Assembly (NCBI RefSeq): GCF_000210295.1
Contig: NC_026743.1
Location: 3,835,269 to 3,899,268, forward strand
Length of the DNA stretch: 64,000 bases
Reading direction: 5' to 3'
Source of the DNA: Trypanosoma brucei gambiense DAL972
Taxonomy: Eukaryota > Euglenozoa > Kinetoplastea > Trypanosomatida > Trypanosomatidae
Made by a program: the position numbers and the translations under genes
Shown: positions 52,185 through 62,615 of the stretch, one piece after another
Numbering within the stretch: position 1 is the stretch's first letter
How the letters are laid out: every line of letters starts with the position of its first letter
The notes under the pieces: model-generated
What the model was told of the DNA's origin: nothing
The model's database searches: none
Seen by the model: only the letters and a program-made list of their open reading frames with translations

Positions 52185-54215
52185 TCAAAATATATGCACA
52201 CCTCGTCTCTTTAATTCTTCAAGAACAATATCAGGAACGCGTGAGCCAAAACCATAAAACCACTGTAGCTTTGGAAGAGACATCAATTCCATGAAAACAG
52301 AACTCGAAAGTCCGCAACATCCCGAGAGATCCACTTTCTCCAAATTTACCAACCTCTCTAATCCACCCAATTCCTTTAAGTTTGCACACCAACACGTACT
52401 CAAACACTTCAAATTACGCAAATTCCCGACTACACCAATAGTTGTAATTTTTTTGCACACAATGAGATACAATTCCTCCAAACCAGTCAAACACTGAAGT
52501 CCACTCAAATCTTCTAAATTTCCACATTCACTCACATAGAGCACCCTCAACTTACATAGACTCCATATGGGACCAAAATTCGTACATTTTCTACAACCGT
52601 GAAGATACAGTTCCTCCAAACCTGTTATACCCTCTAGACCACTCAAATCTTCTAAATTTCCACATTCACTCACATAGAGCACCCTCAACTTACATAGACT
52701 CCATATGGGACCAAAATTCGTACATTTTCTACAACCGTGAAGATACAGTTCCTCCAAACCTGTTATACCCTCTAAACCACTCAAATCTTCTAAATTTCCA
52801 CATTCACTCACATAGAGCACCCTCAAGTGGTGGAGACTCCATATGGGATCAAAACTCATAATTTCCCCACAACCTTCCAGACTCAACTCTTCCAACCTCT
52901 TCAAAGTTTCCAATCCACTCAGGCTTGTTATTCTCTCACAACCGGAAAGATCTAACTCCCGCATTTTACTCAAATTTTTTATCGCACCAACATTCGTAAA
53001 CGACTTAACATCACGAAGATACAATACCTCCAAATTATTCAAATCTTGTAACCCGTCGAAGCACACCAGCGACTCACAACCACTGATATCCAACTCCTTC
53101 AAGTTAGATAAATTCTCTACAAAGCCCAGAGAAGAGACACCATGGCATCCCGATAGATTTAGCTTCTCCAAGTTCACCAATCTTTCTAGTCCATTCAAAT
53201 CTTTAAAGTTTTTGCAGTTAGAGACAGATAACACTTTCAAGTTAATCAAATTCCTTAACACAACCGCACTCCCTAGCACCAGACAACCGGAGATATCCAA
53301 CTCCCTAAGATTGGAAAATTTACAAAGCTCCTCCAATCCCTTTGTAACATTCCAGCAGCCACTCAAAGACAACTTTTCAAGTGACCTCACACCCGCAATA
53401 GCAGTTAAGTCTGTAATTTCATGGCAACTGCTGATATCTAGCACCTTCAGCTTCCCATCAGGATGAATACATCGAAGGTCCTTGTCTGTAACATTTGTTT
53501 GGCAAAGCGACAAACTCGTCAATTGAGGCAAAGCACATATCTTATCAAACCCTTTCGTAATATTTATACAGCTATCCAGAGACAAAGCCTCAAGGGTTTT
53601 CAGCCTACAAAGACCCGTGATGTCCGTAACACCGCAGCTTCCATCAACTTCCAAGTGCACGAGAAACTTCAACAAACCAATAGAGCTGCACCACATATCA
53701 TTCACCATTGTTCTTTTCATGCGCAACTTCCTCAAGTTCCGGAGGGTAAGAACCACCATCAATTCCCTCAACTCGAGATTCGCACATTCACTTAAGTCCA
53801 AGTCCTCAAGAGCTTCCAGATCACGTAATGCCGTCAAATCCTGCAGTTCACTCCCGCATCCAGACAAATTCAGTATTTTCCACCTACCATTTTTCGACCC
53901 TTCAAGACGTCGAAAGATCTCAGAGCTTGTGGTTACACCACCACCACCTAGTTTCCTCGCCATCTGAGTCACATCAATACCACTACGACCCTTCCTATAT
54001 CTTTTCAACTCCATCGTCACATCAGCTATCTCACGCAAAAGGTGAGGGTTAGCCTTCCGTCTCCCTCCGATACGCCGTTGACAAGAGGGACACCTCCAAC
54101 GTTCCACGACGCATGCGGTGCAGAATACATGTCTACAAGGCAAAAGCTCCAGTGCTCCTTCTGCCCACGGCTCTCTGCATACCGCGCACATCCCATATGT
54201 GCTACGGCCAGTCAT
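52185..54215 (-). CDS. ESAG8: RING-finger leucine-rich-repeat protein, ESAG8 family
   Basis: The 676-residue protein starts with a RING-HC finger (about 10-48: [17 protein letters not shown]). A short linker is followed by about 20 leucine-rich repeats of roughly 23 residues, mostly with an LxxLDISGC or LxxLSLSGC core, up to the C-terminus. This layout and sequence are those of ESAG8 from VSG expression sites, annotated in databases as putative adenylate cyclase regulatory protein. ESAG8 was reported to be nuclear/nucleolar and to bind a Puf-family RNA-binding protein. From memory, published forms have about 630 residues; this one is about 46 longer, explained by an internal duplication of two repeats. 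It lies downstream of a cyclase on the same strand, as in expression sites. Confidence 0.93.
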   Translation of the reverse strand: MTGRSTYGMCAVCREPWAEGALELLPCRHVFCTACVVERWRCPSCQRRIGGRRKANPHLLREIADVTMELKRYRKGRSGIDVTQMARKLGGGGVTTSSEIFRRLEGSKNGRWKILNLSGCGSELQDLTALRDLEALEDLDLSECANLELRELMVVLTLRNLRKLRMKRTMVNDMWCSSIGLLKFLVHLEVDGSCGVTDITGLCRLKTLEALSLDSCINITKGFDKICALPQLTSLSLCQTNVTDKDLRCIHPDGKLKVLDISSCHEITDLTAIAGVRSLEKLSLSGCWNVTKGLEELCKFSNLRELDISGCLVLGSAVVLRNLINLKVLSVSNCKNFKDLNGLERLVNLEKLNLSGCHGVSSLGFVENLSNLKELDISGCESLVCFDGLQDLNNLEVLYLRDVKSFTNVGAIKNLSKMRELDLSGCERITSLSGLETLKRLEELSLEGCGEIMSFDPIWSLHHLRVLYVSECGNLEDLSGLEGITGLEELYLHGCRKCTNFGPIWSLCKLRVLYVSECGNLEDLSGLEGITGLEELYLHGCRKCTNFGPIWSLCKLRVLYVSECGNLEDLSGLQCLTGLEELYLIVCKKITTIGVVGNLRNLKCLSTCWCANLKELGGLERLVNLEKVDLSGCCGLSSSVFMELMSLPKLQWFYGFGSRVPDIVLEELKRRGVHIF
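52503..52826 (-). repeat. 138-bp tandem repeat inside the LRR coding region
   Basis: Two complete 138-base units (52503-52640 and 52641-52778) and the start of a third, nearly identical. Each encodes 46 residues, two leucine-rich repeats ([17 protein letters not shown] and [17 protein letters not shown]). The exact in-frame period lengthens the solenoid without disrupting it. Confidence 0.95.
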
Positions 54216-54251
54216 TTCAGTAGCTTTGAAATTACAGGCTTCGTTGCGATC

Positions 54252-54290
54252 CTAAAAACAATCACTCAATCGTGAAAAAAAAACGAAGCA
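54252..54290 (-). promoter_or_regulatory. Probable trans-splice acceptor of the ESAG8-like gene
   Basis: On the minus strand a T-rich tract with about nine consecutive T is followed by TTTTTAG, with AG at complement of 54252-54253. This lies about 37 bases before the ATG at 54215. Confidence 0.55.
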
Positions 54291-55093
54291 CACATCGCAC
54301 AAAAACATAAAACATCACTAGGTATAAGAGTAAATGTGTAAATAGAACATTATAATATCATAAACTTGGTGGCCAGTAACAAAAACACAGCACACTAGCA
54401 GTCACAGTTAATATTCAAACTGACAACAGCATGGCAGACATTGCTCACTTTCATATTCCTTGGTTGTCTAAAAGTAAAATAGAGAGAATGGGCGAAGAGA
54501 ATATGAGGGAAAGTTACAATAAGCAGATGGAAACATGTAGGAAGCTATACGTAAGTATTAGATATAGAAAATAGGGTTTAGTCGTCAGAAGTTTCTTTGG
54601 GGAAGTACATCTTACAAGCCAGCATCCCCGAATGAAGAAAGATTGGGGTAGACTGGAGGAATAAGCCCAGAAAGACACTTTTACTTCGCTATAGCCTCCA
54701 CTTCACGGGGTTCACCTTCTTCACACACACACAAAAGGTGATTTAAGCTTATTCAGTTAATAAATATATTATTTATAAGAGGGAGATTATCAAAAGTGGC
54801 GAGGATACTCACATTCAAAGGCACATCAAACACAAGAAAATGTACAATCTTCAAACACAGTTCTCAAAAGGAGAGTAGCCATGTCAGAAACAAAAAGCAT
54901 CTTCATGTGCAAATGTATTTAAAGCATTTACCGTTTGAGAAGTTCATTTCAGGCACAAGAATGGGGAGGGAAAGTTATAATGTCCACTTTATACGAAATG
55001 AATATAAAGAAAAGATTGCACACATCATATAAAATAACCCATTCATTCACTTCAATAGCAGAGCGCAAATACAGCAATGATATGAGGGTAATA
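54291..55093. other. Intergenic region between cyclase 3 and the ESAG8-like gene
   Basis: About 0.8 kb of AT-rich sequence. No gene recognised. It contains the probable 3' UTR of the minus-strand cyclase. Confidence 0.6.
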
Positions 55094-58000
55094 TTAGGTG
55101 GTAGCGCTGTCATTTTCCACGTCAATCAATTGTACGGTACCACAATGCCCATCAACGCAGGAGGAACTTGAGGATGAAGCAAGCATTATAGCAGCCGCTC
55201 CTCCACCTGAGAAGACACTTCCACCCCTTTCCAACGATGTCACACTGCTGGAGGGCTTCCTCGTTCCAAAATCCATAACACGGCCCACCTTTGCAGCAAC
55301 ACGCCGTACAACTTCCTGACAACCGTCATCGTCCCACACGTTCCCGACCTTTTGAGGAAGCGGAACACGCCACCGTTCGCAAAAGGGTATTAATGCCTTC
55401 TGGCGCTGAGCAGGGGTGAAGGTACCCAAGAGCGACTGAAGGGAAGCAGCAATAGTTTGTGCAGCTACACTCAGATCTGTCCGCGAAGAACTGTGGTCAC
55501 TACAGGAGGTTGTGGTCTGATCTTCATCATCGTTAAGAAGCTCAAGCTCAAGACGGAGAACGGAAAAGGTACGACCAGGCACGGCATTCAACTGGTACAT
55601 TTCCACAGGCTTTGGCACACCACGTAGCGGCACATCACCAAGTGCAGTGACATCAATTTGCTGACGCTCCTCAGCTGACAGTGACAGGTATGTTGAGCCT
55701 GTCATCAGCACCTGACCACCATTTGCTACACTCTCTGTCCTTGCTGCCATGTTTGGAGTCCGCCCATAGTAGTCATATCCCTTCGTCACTTCATCGTGTC
55801 GGATATCGCACAACCCGGTGTGGATTCCAACACGTACACGTAGTCCATTCCACAAACGACTGTACACTTTAGGGTCCAACCGAGCAGTTGGCGGTGTGTA
55901 ATCACTGTCATCTTCCGCACGCTGCTGCTCAAACTGCTGGTAGGATTCATCAATCGCATTTGTTCCCCAGTCATGATGAAAGAAACACAGCTGTAGTTCC
56001 TGTGCGAGTTGGACGGCAGCGAAAGGACTCTTACTCGCTATCATGAACGAATCACCTACAGTTTTGACTTCGTAGCATTCATACTTGGAAATCAATGTGC
56101 GAATTAAGCGGTGATGTGTTGCAACGGCATCAGGCATCACCTCAGGGTGTGCAGCCCACAACGCCGTACTGCTCTCAATGTCAGTAAATATTAGCGTTAC
56201 GGGGTCTGTCAATTCTTTTGGTGCAAGATTGTTATCACGGGTGTTGCGCAGGAAAAAGTAGGGAACCACGCCCAGAGCCACCACAAGAAACAAAGCAAGG
56301 GCACCACCGATAATGACGCCCACCAGCGCTACTCCAGAGATCCTTCCCGCGTTAGAGTTTCTGAAAGTCATTGACGGTGTCATGGGATTTGTAAGCGGAG
56401 GAATAGAAGCGTTCAGAGCACGGGCCATAGACCACACGGATATCTGCGTTGCACCATAGTTTGAGGCACAACCATTCTTCGAAAGTTTCTCTGCGGTGAC
56501 GACGCATTTTGTGTCGTCGAATACACCGTAGCGCATGTCATCGGAGACGATGGAAGAATCAGCGTAAAAGAAATTTACCAACGTTTCTGGACTAATTTCT
56601 TCTACACGAAGAAGTATTTCCCGCATCAATCGACCGGTTGCGAATGACAGAAATGATAGGGGTGTCCACAATCGTGAGTCTTTTTCGACATCATGGAACA
56701 GTTGAGTAGTCTTCGATGAGGTTTCAGTATCACCCCAATGTGGCAAGCTGGTGGCAAACACAAGACGTGCGGCGCCTGCGGTGTTATTGAGGGCCGTGGC
56801 AAAAAGATCATACAGGAATGAAAACTCCGCGAAGAGAACAATAACACGCAAATCGTTGCGTTCTTCAAGTTTCCTCGCTATTTCCTTCACATCCGGAACG
56901 GAAAGGCCAATGACAAACACGGTCCCACTTATCGGAAGGTATTTACCAACACCTTCCCCATCTTCGCGTATGACAGCGGAACGTAGCGAGACAGCGAATT
57001 CATTTGACGACCTTCGGAGAAAATCTGCAATCCCATCCGCTTCGTTGCTGCAGATCACGGCATCAACAGTACCGACCCCGGCGCCCGCGAGGTACGATGA
57101 AAGAACGTAAAGTTGCTGTTCCAGGGTGGGCGAGAGATGAATCACATGCCTTCTGAACTTATTCAGCCGTGGTTTAAGTTCCAGGGGATCGATAAAGGTT
57201 ATATTCGGCATGTCCAACATCGCCTCGGTCACGGGGCCAAACACAGCGGTTACGATTCTGTCACCTTGCTCATTCCGAAGATCGTCCGCTGCCTCAGCTA
57301 TGGTAGTATTAAATGCGTGCAGAAAGAACCTGTCCGAGTGTCCCAAATCACCCTTGCCGACAAGATGGGAGGCCCCCTTCTGCCACAGCACAGCTGCTTT
57401 CGACGCTATGTCGTCGTCTTTCATGAAAACGACGAGTCCATTCAGTGGCCCGTGAAGCTCCGAAGAATCCGTATAGCAACGCGAAGCTTTCAGAACTGTG
57501 AAGCCACTTCGCACCGACGTCGTCCGGCCATCCTCCAACACCTCTTTCACATACACCGCCTTATTGCCTTGGTTACACTCACAGGTCGCGCCATGCTTGG
57601 CCGCGTCCCCCTCACACGTACCGCCATAATCACCGATCACAATGTCATTGATGACGTAGCGCCGTTGGTTGTATAGCGACCTGACAAATGTAGCGCGGTC
57701 CTTGAGCCATTCAACACTACTAAGTGCCTGAGACAACACCTCCCCACAAATCCACCCATACACCATCAACTCTCCCTCAGTGCCATGGGTCAGGAAATAA
57801 TCTGGTTCAGTGATGTTGGTTCCGCTGACGTGAGCTTTCAGGTATTCACTCATAACTTCTTGAAAACGCTTGATTGCTATGTACTGGCTGTCCTTCGCAA
57901 GCGGATTGGTGCCTGTGAAAAGTAGCTGTCCGGGCGCGAATGAGGCCCCTGCAGCTTCCACAGCGCGCAACCACATTTGTGGGAGTTTCGCCTGGACGGC

Positions 58001-58900
58001 TGATGGACTAAGAATATACGACCGAGCGATTCGATCATCCACTGCCATCATCATCAAGAACTTCGCGGTATCATCCACTGGCGCACCAAAGACAATGATG
58101 GCCTGAGGAAGGGCGGCGGCGAAGCGCTCAAACACCTCTTTAAACTCACCATCAGGAGCAGGCTCACCGTCTGGACTCATCACGGTGAACACACCATGCA
58201 GTTCATAACCCATCCGAGACATCACGTTCACTGTCAATGCATACTCCTCGTCGCCATAATGAACACCCTGAAGGTACATGAAGCCCAAGCGCAGCACGCG
58301 CAACTGGCATAGCGCATACCGAATGAGAACCAATGTTTCAGCAGCGGGGTCAGCACGCAGAAAGTAAAGGTACGGATTCCATTGTCGGATAAAAGTGGAC
58401 CCAGTCATCAGCCCAAAGGCCACTACTCTGTGATTCATCAAATGTGGGATCGAGTGCATTACACTTTGGTCACCGAGGGGTCCATACACTATAACAATAC
58501 TACTCATATTCGTTTCCCCCTGTAACTGCTCTTTAATGAAATCTTCGGGCATCAGGTGCAGGTTGCTGGGGTAAACTACCTCAACTTTGACGCTTCCAGC
58601 GACAGTCCATTGTCGTGACTCCAGTGAGGCGTTGAAGCCAGCATTAATCGCGGTTACATACTTCCGCGGCATGTACCAGTTCCACGCGGCGGAGAGAACC
58701 TTGACTGTCACATTAGCCTCGGCGACCACTGACAATTGCGGCACGACGACGAGCAGAAGTAACAACGCGACCGGAGCTCTCAGTATCACGGGAAGTGTGT
58801 CCATGACGGCACGGCACACAGCTCCTCCCGTCGGAAGGGAATGTTCCCCGCCACTCGGTGCGAGTGAGGCATTGCGGTCGCCCAAGTGAAGCATATTCAT
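55094..58900 (-). CDS. GRESAG4: Receptor-type adenylate cyclase, GRESAG4/ESAG4 family (copy 3)
   Basis: This 1268-residue cyclase on the minus strand has an N-terminal signal (a second ATG at residue 33 starts MDTLPVILRAPVALLLLL), an ectodomain to about 853, a transmembrane helix at about 857-880, and a class III catalytic domain from about 898 with FTDIESS, VGDSF and GYDYYGRTPNMAARTE intact. The C-terminus has a run of serines and a tail not shared with the other copies. The ectodomain and 5' flank are nearly identical to copy 2, while the catalytic domain differs from copies 1 and 2 at many positions (for example NNLAPKEL for NNSAPKEP). It sits between an ESAG5-like gene upstream and an ESAG8-like gene downstream, so it may be an expression-site type ESAG4 or a GRESAG4; sequence alone cannot tell. 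Confidence 0.95.
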   Translation of the reverse strand: MNMLHLGDRNASLAPSGGEHSLPTGGAVCRAVMDTLPVILRAPVALLLLLVVVPQLSVVAEANVTVKVLSAAWNWYMPRKYVTAINAGFNASLESRQWTVAGSVKVEVVYPSNLHLMPEDFIKEQLQGETNMSSIVIVYGPLGDQSVMHSIPHLMNHRVVAFGLMTGSTFIRQWNPYLYFLRADPAAETLVLIRYALCQLRVLRLGFMYLQGVHYGDEEYALTVNVMSRMGYELHGVFTVMSPDGEPAPDGEFKEVFERFAAALPQAIIVFGAPVDDTAKFLMMMAVDDRIARSYILSPSAVQAKLPQMWLRAVEAAGASFAPGQLLFTGTNPLAKDSQYIAIKRFQEVMSEYLKAHVSGTNITEPDYFLTHGTEGELMVYGWICGEVLSQALSSVEWLKDRATFVRSLYNQRRYVINDIVIGDYGGTCEGDAAKHGATCECNQGNKAVYVKEVLEDGRTTSVRSGFTVLKASRCYTDSSELHGPLNGLVVFMKDDDIASKAAVLWQKGASHLVGKGDLGHSDRFFLHAFNTTIAEAADDLRNEQGDRIVTAVFGPVTEAMLDMPNITFIDPLELKPRLNKFRRHVIHLSPTLEQQLYVLSSYLAGAGVGTVDAVICSNEADGIADFLRRSSNEFAVSLRSAVIREDGEGVGKYLPISGTVFVIGLSVPDVKEIARKLEERNDLRVIVLFAEFSFLYDLFATALNNTAGAARLVFATSLPHWGDTETSSKTTQLFHDVEKDSRLWTPLSFLSFATGRLMREILLRVEEISPETLVNFFYADSSIVSDDMRYGVFDDTKCVVTAEKLSKNGCASNYGATQISVWSMARALNASIPPLTNPMTPSMTFRNSNAGRISGVALVGVIIGGALALFLVVALGVVPYFFLRNTRDNNLAPKELTDPVTLIFTDIESSTALWAAHPEVMPDAVATHHRLIRTLISKYECYEVKTVGDSFMIASKSPFAAVQLAQELQLCFFHHDWGTNAIDESYQQFEQQRAEDDSDYTPPTARLDPKVYSRLWNGLRVRVGIHTGLCDIRHDEVTKGYDYYGRTPNMAARTESVANGGQVLMTGSTYLSLSAEERQQIDVTALGDVPLRGVPKPVEMYQLNAVPGRTFSVLRLELELLNDDEDQTTTSCSDHSSSRTDLSVAAQTIAASLQSLLGTFTPAQRQKALIPFCERWRVPLPQKVGNVWDDDGCQEVVRRVAAKVGRVMDFGTRKPSSSVTSLERGGSVFSGGGAAAIMLASSSSSSCVDGHCGTVQLIDVENDSATT

Positions 58901-59430
58901 CGCAGTGATTTTGATAGTCTACGTGTAAAAGTGGTTGTCACACTGGAACGAACGAAAGGGAGCGGCTGCCGGGTAAGAGAGGGCAATGCCTGTTAGGTGA
59001 AACTGGGAACCACGTAACGCCAAGAACGGGATGACCATATCGAAGGGGGAAAAATATAAACGGTAGCACGCAACAAGCCATATTAAGATTTACGGACGTC
59101 AACACACACGTTGTTCCACCACAGGCATAAAATGCCAGTAACGCAGGCGCGAAACTGTGCTTGTTGTGTCAGAGGCGTATGTTACAATGCTCAAAACCAC
59201 CCGAAAACAGTACACAACTCCCAAGGTATGCACCGCGTGCGGTGGAGTGAACCAGCGATAGGTAAAACAACAATGTACCATTAAGAGGTCAAGCGGTGCT
59301 GTCTCAACGGAGCCGCCCCTTTGCCACTAATTAGTTGGAAGAGCTGGGGCGTATTTTTCGCGACACACGACCAGTGCAAAAACGACTGTAAAAATAAAAT
59401 TTGTTGTCCATCGAGAAGCACAAGGCACAT
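56290..59430 (-). repeat. Right arm of large inverted repeat (cyclase 5' flank and ectodomain)
   Basis: Reverse-complement partner of about 39910-43120. The arms are about 13 kb apart and enclose the rDNA fragment and the ESAG8-like gene. Confidence 0.85.
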
Positions 59431-60084
59431 GCCACAACACAAGTTGACAAATCCAGTAATAGAGAAAGAGCGACAAAAGAAGAACCGATGAGAAGAAGAG
59501 TCGTTACCAACTGTACACAAGTGGCAATGTTGCCCAAAGCAGTATGCCACGTATGGGTGGTTGACTAGGCATATACGTCTGAAATATATACTGAAAAGCA
59601 AAACTAAGTGACAAAACAAGCGGAAATACAGGATGTGAGCAGTGAAGTTGAACATGAGAAAGGAAAAGAAATATACAAATGTCTCTGCTTCCAAGAGGTC
59701 TATAAAAGCAAAACCTGGCTCACCAGATATAAGTGCATACCGGAGAAGAGTAAAGGGGAGCCAAGCACACCACTACAGGAAGCACTGTTGGAGAGAGAAG
59801 CATGTAAGATATGCTGTAAAGAATATCAACACAGGTGGATGTTACGCCATATGACTACAAAATACACCGGGAATGATATCTCACCCATATTACAGACGAT
59901 AAAGATAAGAATAGTGACGAAGAAGATATCAAATACGCAAGCAAAAGACGACACTAGTGGCGAAAACAACAAAAAAATGATGATGACAATAAGCCACTGC
60001 TCCCAAACGCTGCTTTTGCCGTGGGCGTTCCGTAGAGGGCTGCAAGAACGTCCGCTTCTATTGTTTTTTGCCGTTAGCCATTAT
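59431..60084. other. Region upstream of cyclase 3, no gene recognised
   Basis: Short frames on both strands with no domain. The frame at 59608-60147 on the plus strand is lysine-rich and is not supported by anything else. Confidence 0.5.
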
Positions 60085-60890
60085 TTGCCCTTTTTATTTT
60101 TCCAGCTCAGCGTCCAAGGCTTCCGCATGGATCAGCAAAGAGTTTAGCTTGACTCGGGCCTGTGCCGCTTTTGAACTTTGTAATTTGGAGGCGGCATTTT
60201 TCCTTACTTTATCGCCCTCAGCATTCGTTATTTTTTAGTCTTTGCCTGACTTCGACCCAGCGCGGCCACACTACGTGCCACTCCGTATTAGTGGTCTTAT
60301 GTTTGTTGGCTTCGTCCTCCCACTGCAGTGGCTCTTCGTTAGCCTTTATGAACGTGTCCTGCCAGGTCTTGTCTGATAGTGACATATTGAGTGCATGTAT
60401 TTCAATCAGTTGTTTACATAGCTCTGGCACAGCGGGGTCTTCAGGAATTTTGCCTTCCAGAAGCTGAATTACCTTTTATACTGCAGAAGCCGAATATGTG
60501 TTCGCATCTTCGGTCCAAGCGTCGGTTACTTCTTTTGTGCAGGTGCGTAGAAAAACGCATAGTGTCACCATTCGTGTTATTGTTTTGTGCTTCTCTAGCT
60601 TTGAGATCATAGGTTTCTGGAGTAGTAATAGTAGCTTTCGTGTGGAGTACAGCTTCTAAATGTTGCGTCCATCGTGTTACCGGCCCCGCAACCAATATCG
60701 ATATTGCCGTGACGCGACATACCATTTCATCCGAAAAGTTAGGGTACGGCTGAGGTTTGTCTTCCAGCTTCTCTTTGTTGCTGCCCCAGGATTTTCATGT
60801 CAACATAGACTTGTGCGGCCATCTTGGCCATGCGTGTTGGTCCCACATTTGCTTAGACTACTGACTCGGCCGCAAGAAAATCTTTAGTTT
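60085..60890 (-). pseudogene. Decayed coiled-coil surface-protein-like gene (VSG/ESAG-like)
   Basis: On the minus strand, peptide pieces in three frames follow each other in order: AKMAAQVYVDMKILGQQQRE, then LKAREAQNNNTNGDTMRF, then SDKTWQDTFIKANEEPLQWE, then VRKNAASKLQSSKAAQARV. They are alpha-helical, rich in alanine, lysine, glutamate and threonine, and separated by several stops and frameshifts. The composition recalls N-terminal domains of variant surface glycoproteins or related ESAG/ISG proteins. No signal peptide or GPI signal is seen. It cannot be translated as a whole. The family is a guess from composition and subtelomeric context. Confidence 0.35.
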
Positions 60891-60898
60891 TGTATCCC

Positions 60899-61640
60899 TT
60901 ACAGTTTCTTTGCTCTAAACAAGTCATTCTCCTTGACCGCGTCCCCACAAATTCTTTCATATCGAAAATCCCAATTCTCTCCATCTACTACATAAGTTTC
61001 TACTTTCCCCATATCCTTCGAATTAAATTCTCTTCCTTTCAACCTTTTATACCAAGTAGTATTTTTCACAATCAGTCTCGCTTTCTCCTCCCATGCAATA
61101 GGCTGTCCAGGAAAATGAATGAATGGGGCTTCTCCAATCACCCCACTACTGGGAATAGAAAAAAATCTCTCCTCATAATCCAATCCAACCATTCCTCTCT
61201 TCAAAACAAATCTCTGTCCAATAGCTTCTTCCTGTGTAACACTCCATATTAGCAATGGCGTATAAATACTCTGCTCTGACCACCACTCATCGCTCCCTTT
61301 AAGCAATTCTCCAAAAGCATATTCAAATTTCTTAAATGCCCAAACTCTGGCTATCAAGCCACCACCACTAAGATAAGGTGTTAGCACTTCGAGTTGATTT
61401 TAGTAAATGAGCTAGCTTCTTATCCTCTTCTTTTCTGTCACCCACATTAAAAAACCGAAAACATCTCTGCACATGCTCCTTGTGATCTGAGTTCATGAGC
61501 AAATCCAACTGAGGAGCATAACACTCTGATGTTGTCATGAATATAATAGGGGAAATATGCTTCTCTTTTACTATATCTTCTCCACTAAACTTCTCTTTCT
61601 TGTTTTTAAACCATTGGTTACTCCATCTCCTTCTCTCTTG
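60899..61640 (-). pseudogene. Frameshifted glycosyltransferase-like gene, possibly ESAG3 family
   Basis: On the minus strand the first part reads FSGEDIVKEKHISPIIFMT and TSECYAPQLDLLMNS in one frame. At about 61385 the frame shifts by one and continues as LTPYLSGGGLIARVWAFKKF to a stop at 60899, with WSEQSIYTP, DYEERFFSIPSS and APFIHFPG. The succession (acidic-residue-poor strand with SECYAP, YLSGGG, an EQ-containing helix, DYEERFF, FIHFPG) parallels the end of PLOD-like glycosyltransferase domains (SAE-CWP, YLNSGGFIG, DDQ, D-x-x-x-F, HxNG), a pattern I associate with trypanosome ESAG3 proteins. The N-terminal half is missing and at least one frameshift is present, so the copy is dead. Confidence 0.45.
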
Positions 61641-62615
61641 CTATCACTCTGCATTTCCTATAATACTATTTGTCACGTGCTTTTTTTCTGTTTTCTGTCC
61701 TCTACCACCGCACACTTTCCATCGCTTTAAGTGGATCTCTTTCGACCCTCCACTTAGTCTCCATCACCAATCTTAATATAATATTTGTATATACACACTC
61801 TTGAACCCATTACCGAGCACAAATCTCGCTGAGAGATTTATACAATTCCTTGGGAGCAAAACGAAAGGCTCTGTATCTATCTGTTTCTTTTCCCCTCAAC
61901 CTACTTCACATGATGATACTTTTGCTGCCGCCACGAAACAACTCAAATCGAAACATCAGCAATCAACCAATAGCAGTCACGAGACACAAGTGTTGCCAAT
62001 AGAACAATTAGTCGTGATAAATCCATCACTTCTATTGCCACCCCTACATTACGAACATGCTATCTGGTGTTGTAGCACACTTGAACAGTTATTCTCGGAT
62101 CCAATATTATTTACCAAATCAACAGATATATCTTCCATCGACATTCGCCTCTAACACTTTGAGCCATCACTCAGCCAACTGGCAGTCGTTATATTATCAA
62201 CATATGCCGAAAGCCCACGACATATCCAAGTCTTGACGCGTGTCGTCACGTAAATATTCATGAGCCAATCAACAATGGATTTGCCTTCTGGCCCCAGCGA
62301 GAAAGTCAAAGCCAGTAATGGTCGGGTCAATGAAAAATACCCTTTTTATTTTATTTCCTTCTTCAGCCACAGCACTTCACACACCATGAGGTTTTTACTC
62401 CTCCGCCATAATTCGAATGGTCACCCGTAAACGCAGATAGCTTGTCAGCGACTGCGCGGGGTGGTTGTTGCGGCATGCAAACATCTCGTAAAAGAGAAAG
62501 TGCGTATGTGAAGTTGTGCGTAAACAGGGGAAGGCAAGATAGGTTTGAGTGTTACCCCTTCCATATACGCGCATGGGAGCGTGTTTTACGAAGTGACCAG
62601 GAACGTCGCAATCCA
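61641..62615. other. Intergenic region between the ESAG5-like gene and the ESAG3-like pseudogene
   Basis: About 1 kb, AT-rich. A 118-codon plus-strand frame at 61801-62154 has no ATG start and no domain. It may contain further eroded pieces of the glycosyltransferase-like gene. Confidence 0.5.

Noticed and set aside
52843..53466. Plus-strand 207-codon frame opposite the ESAG8-like gene
   Set aside because: A mirror image of the regular LRR coding sequence; repeat periodicity keeps the antisense frame open.
57113..57676. Frames antisense to cyclase 3 (and the matching one antisense to cyclase 2 at 41689-42252)
   Set aside because: They occur in both paralogues because the sense genes are near identical; no independent support.
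61801..62154. 118-codon plus-strand frame
   Set aside because: It starts with TTG, has no domain, and the nearby supported genes are on the minus strand.
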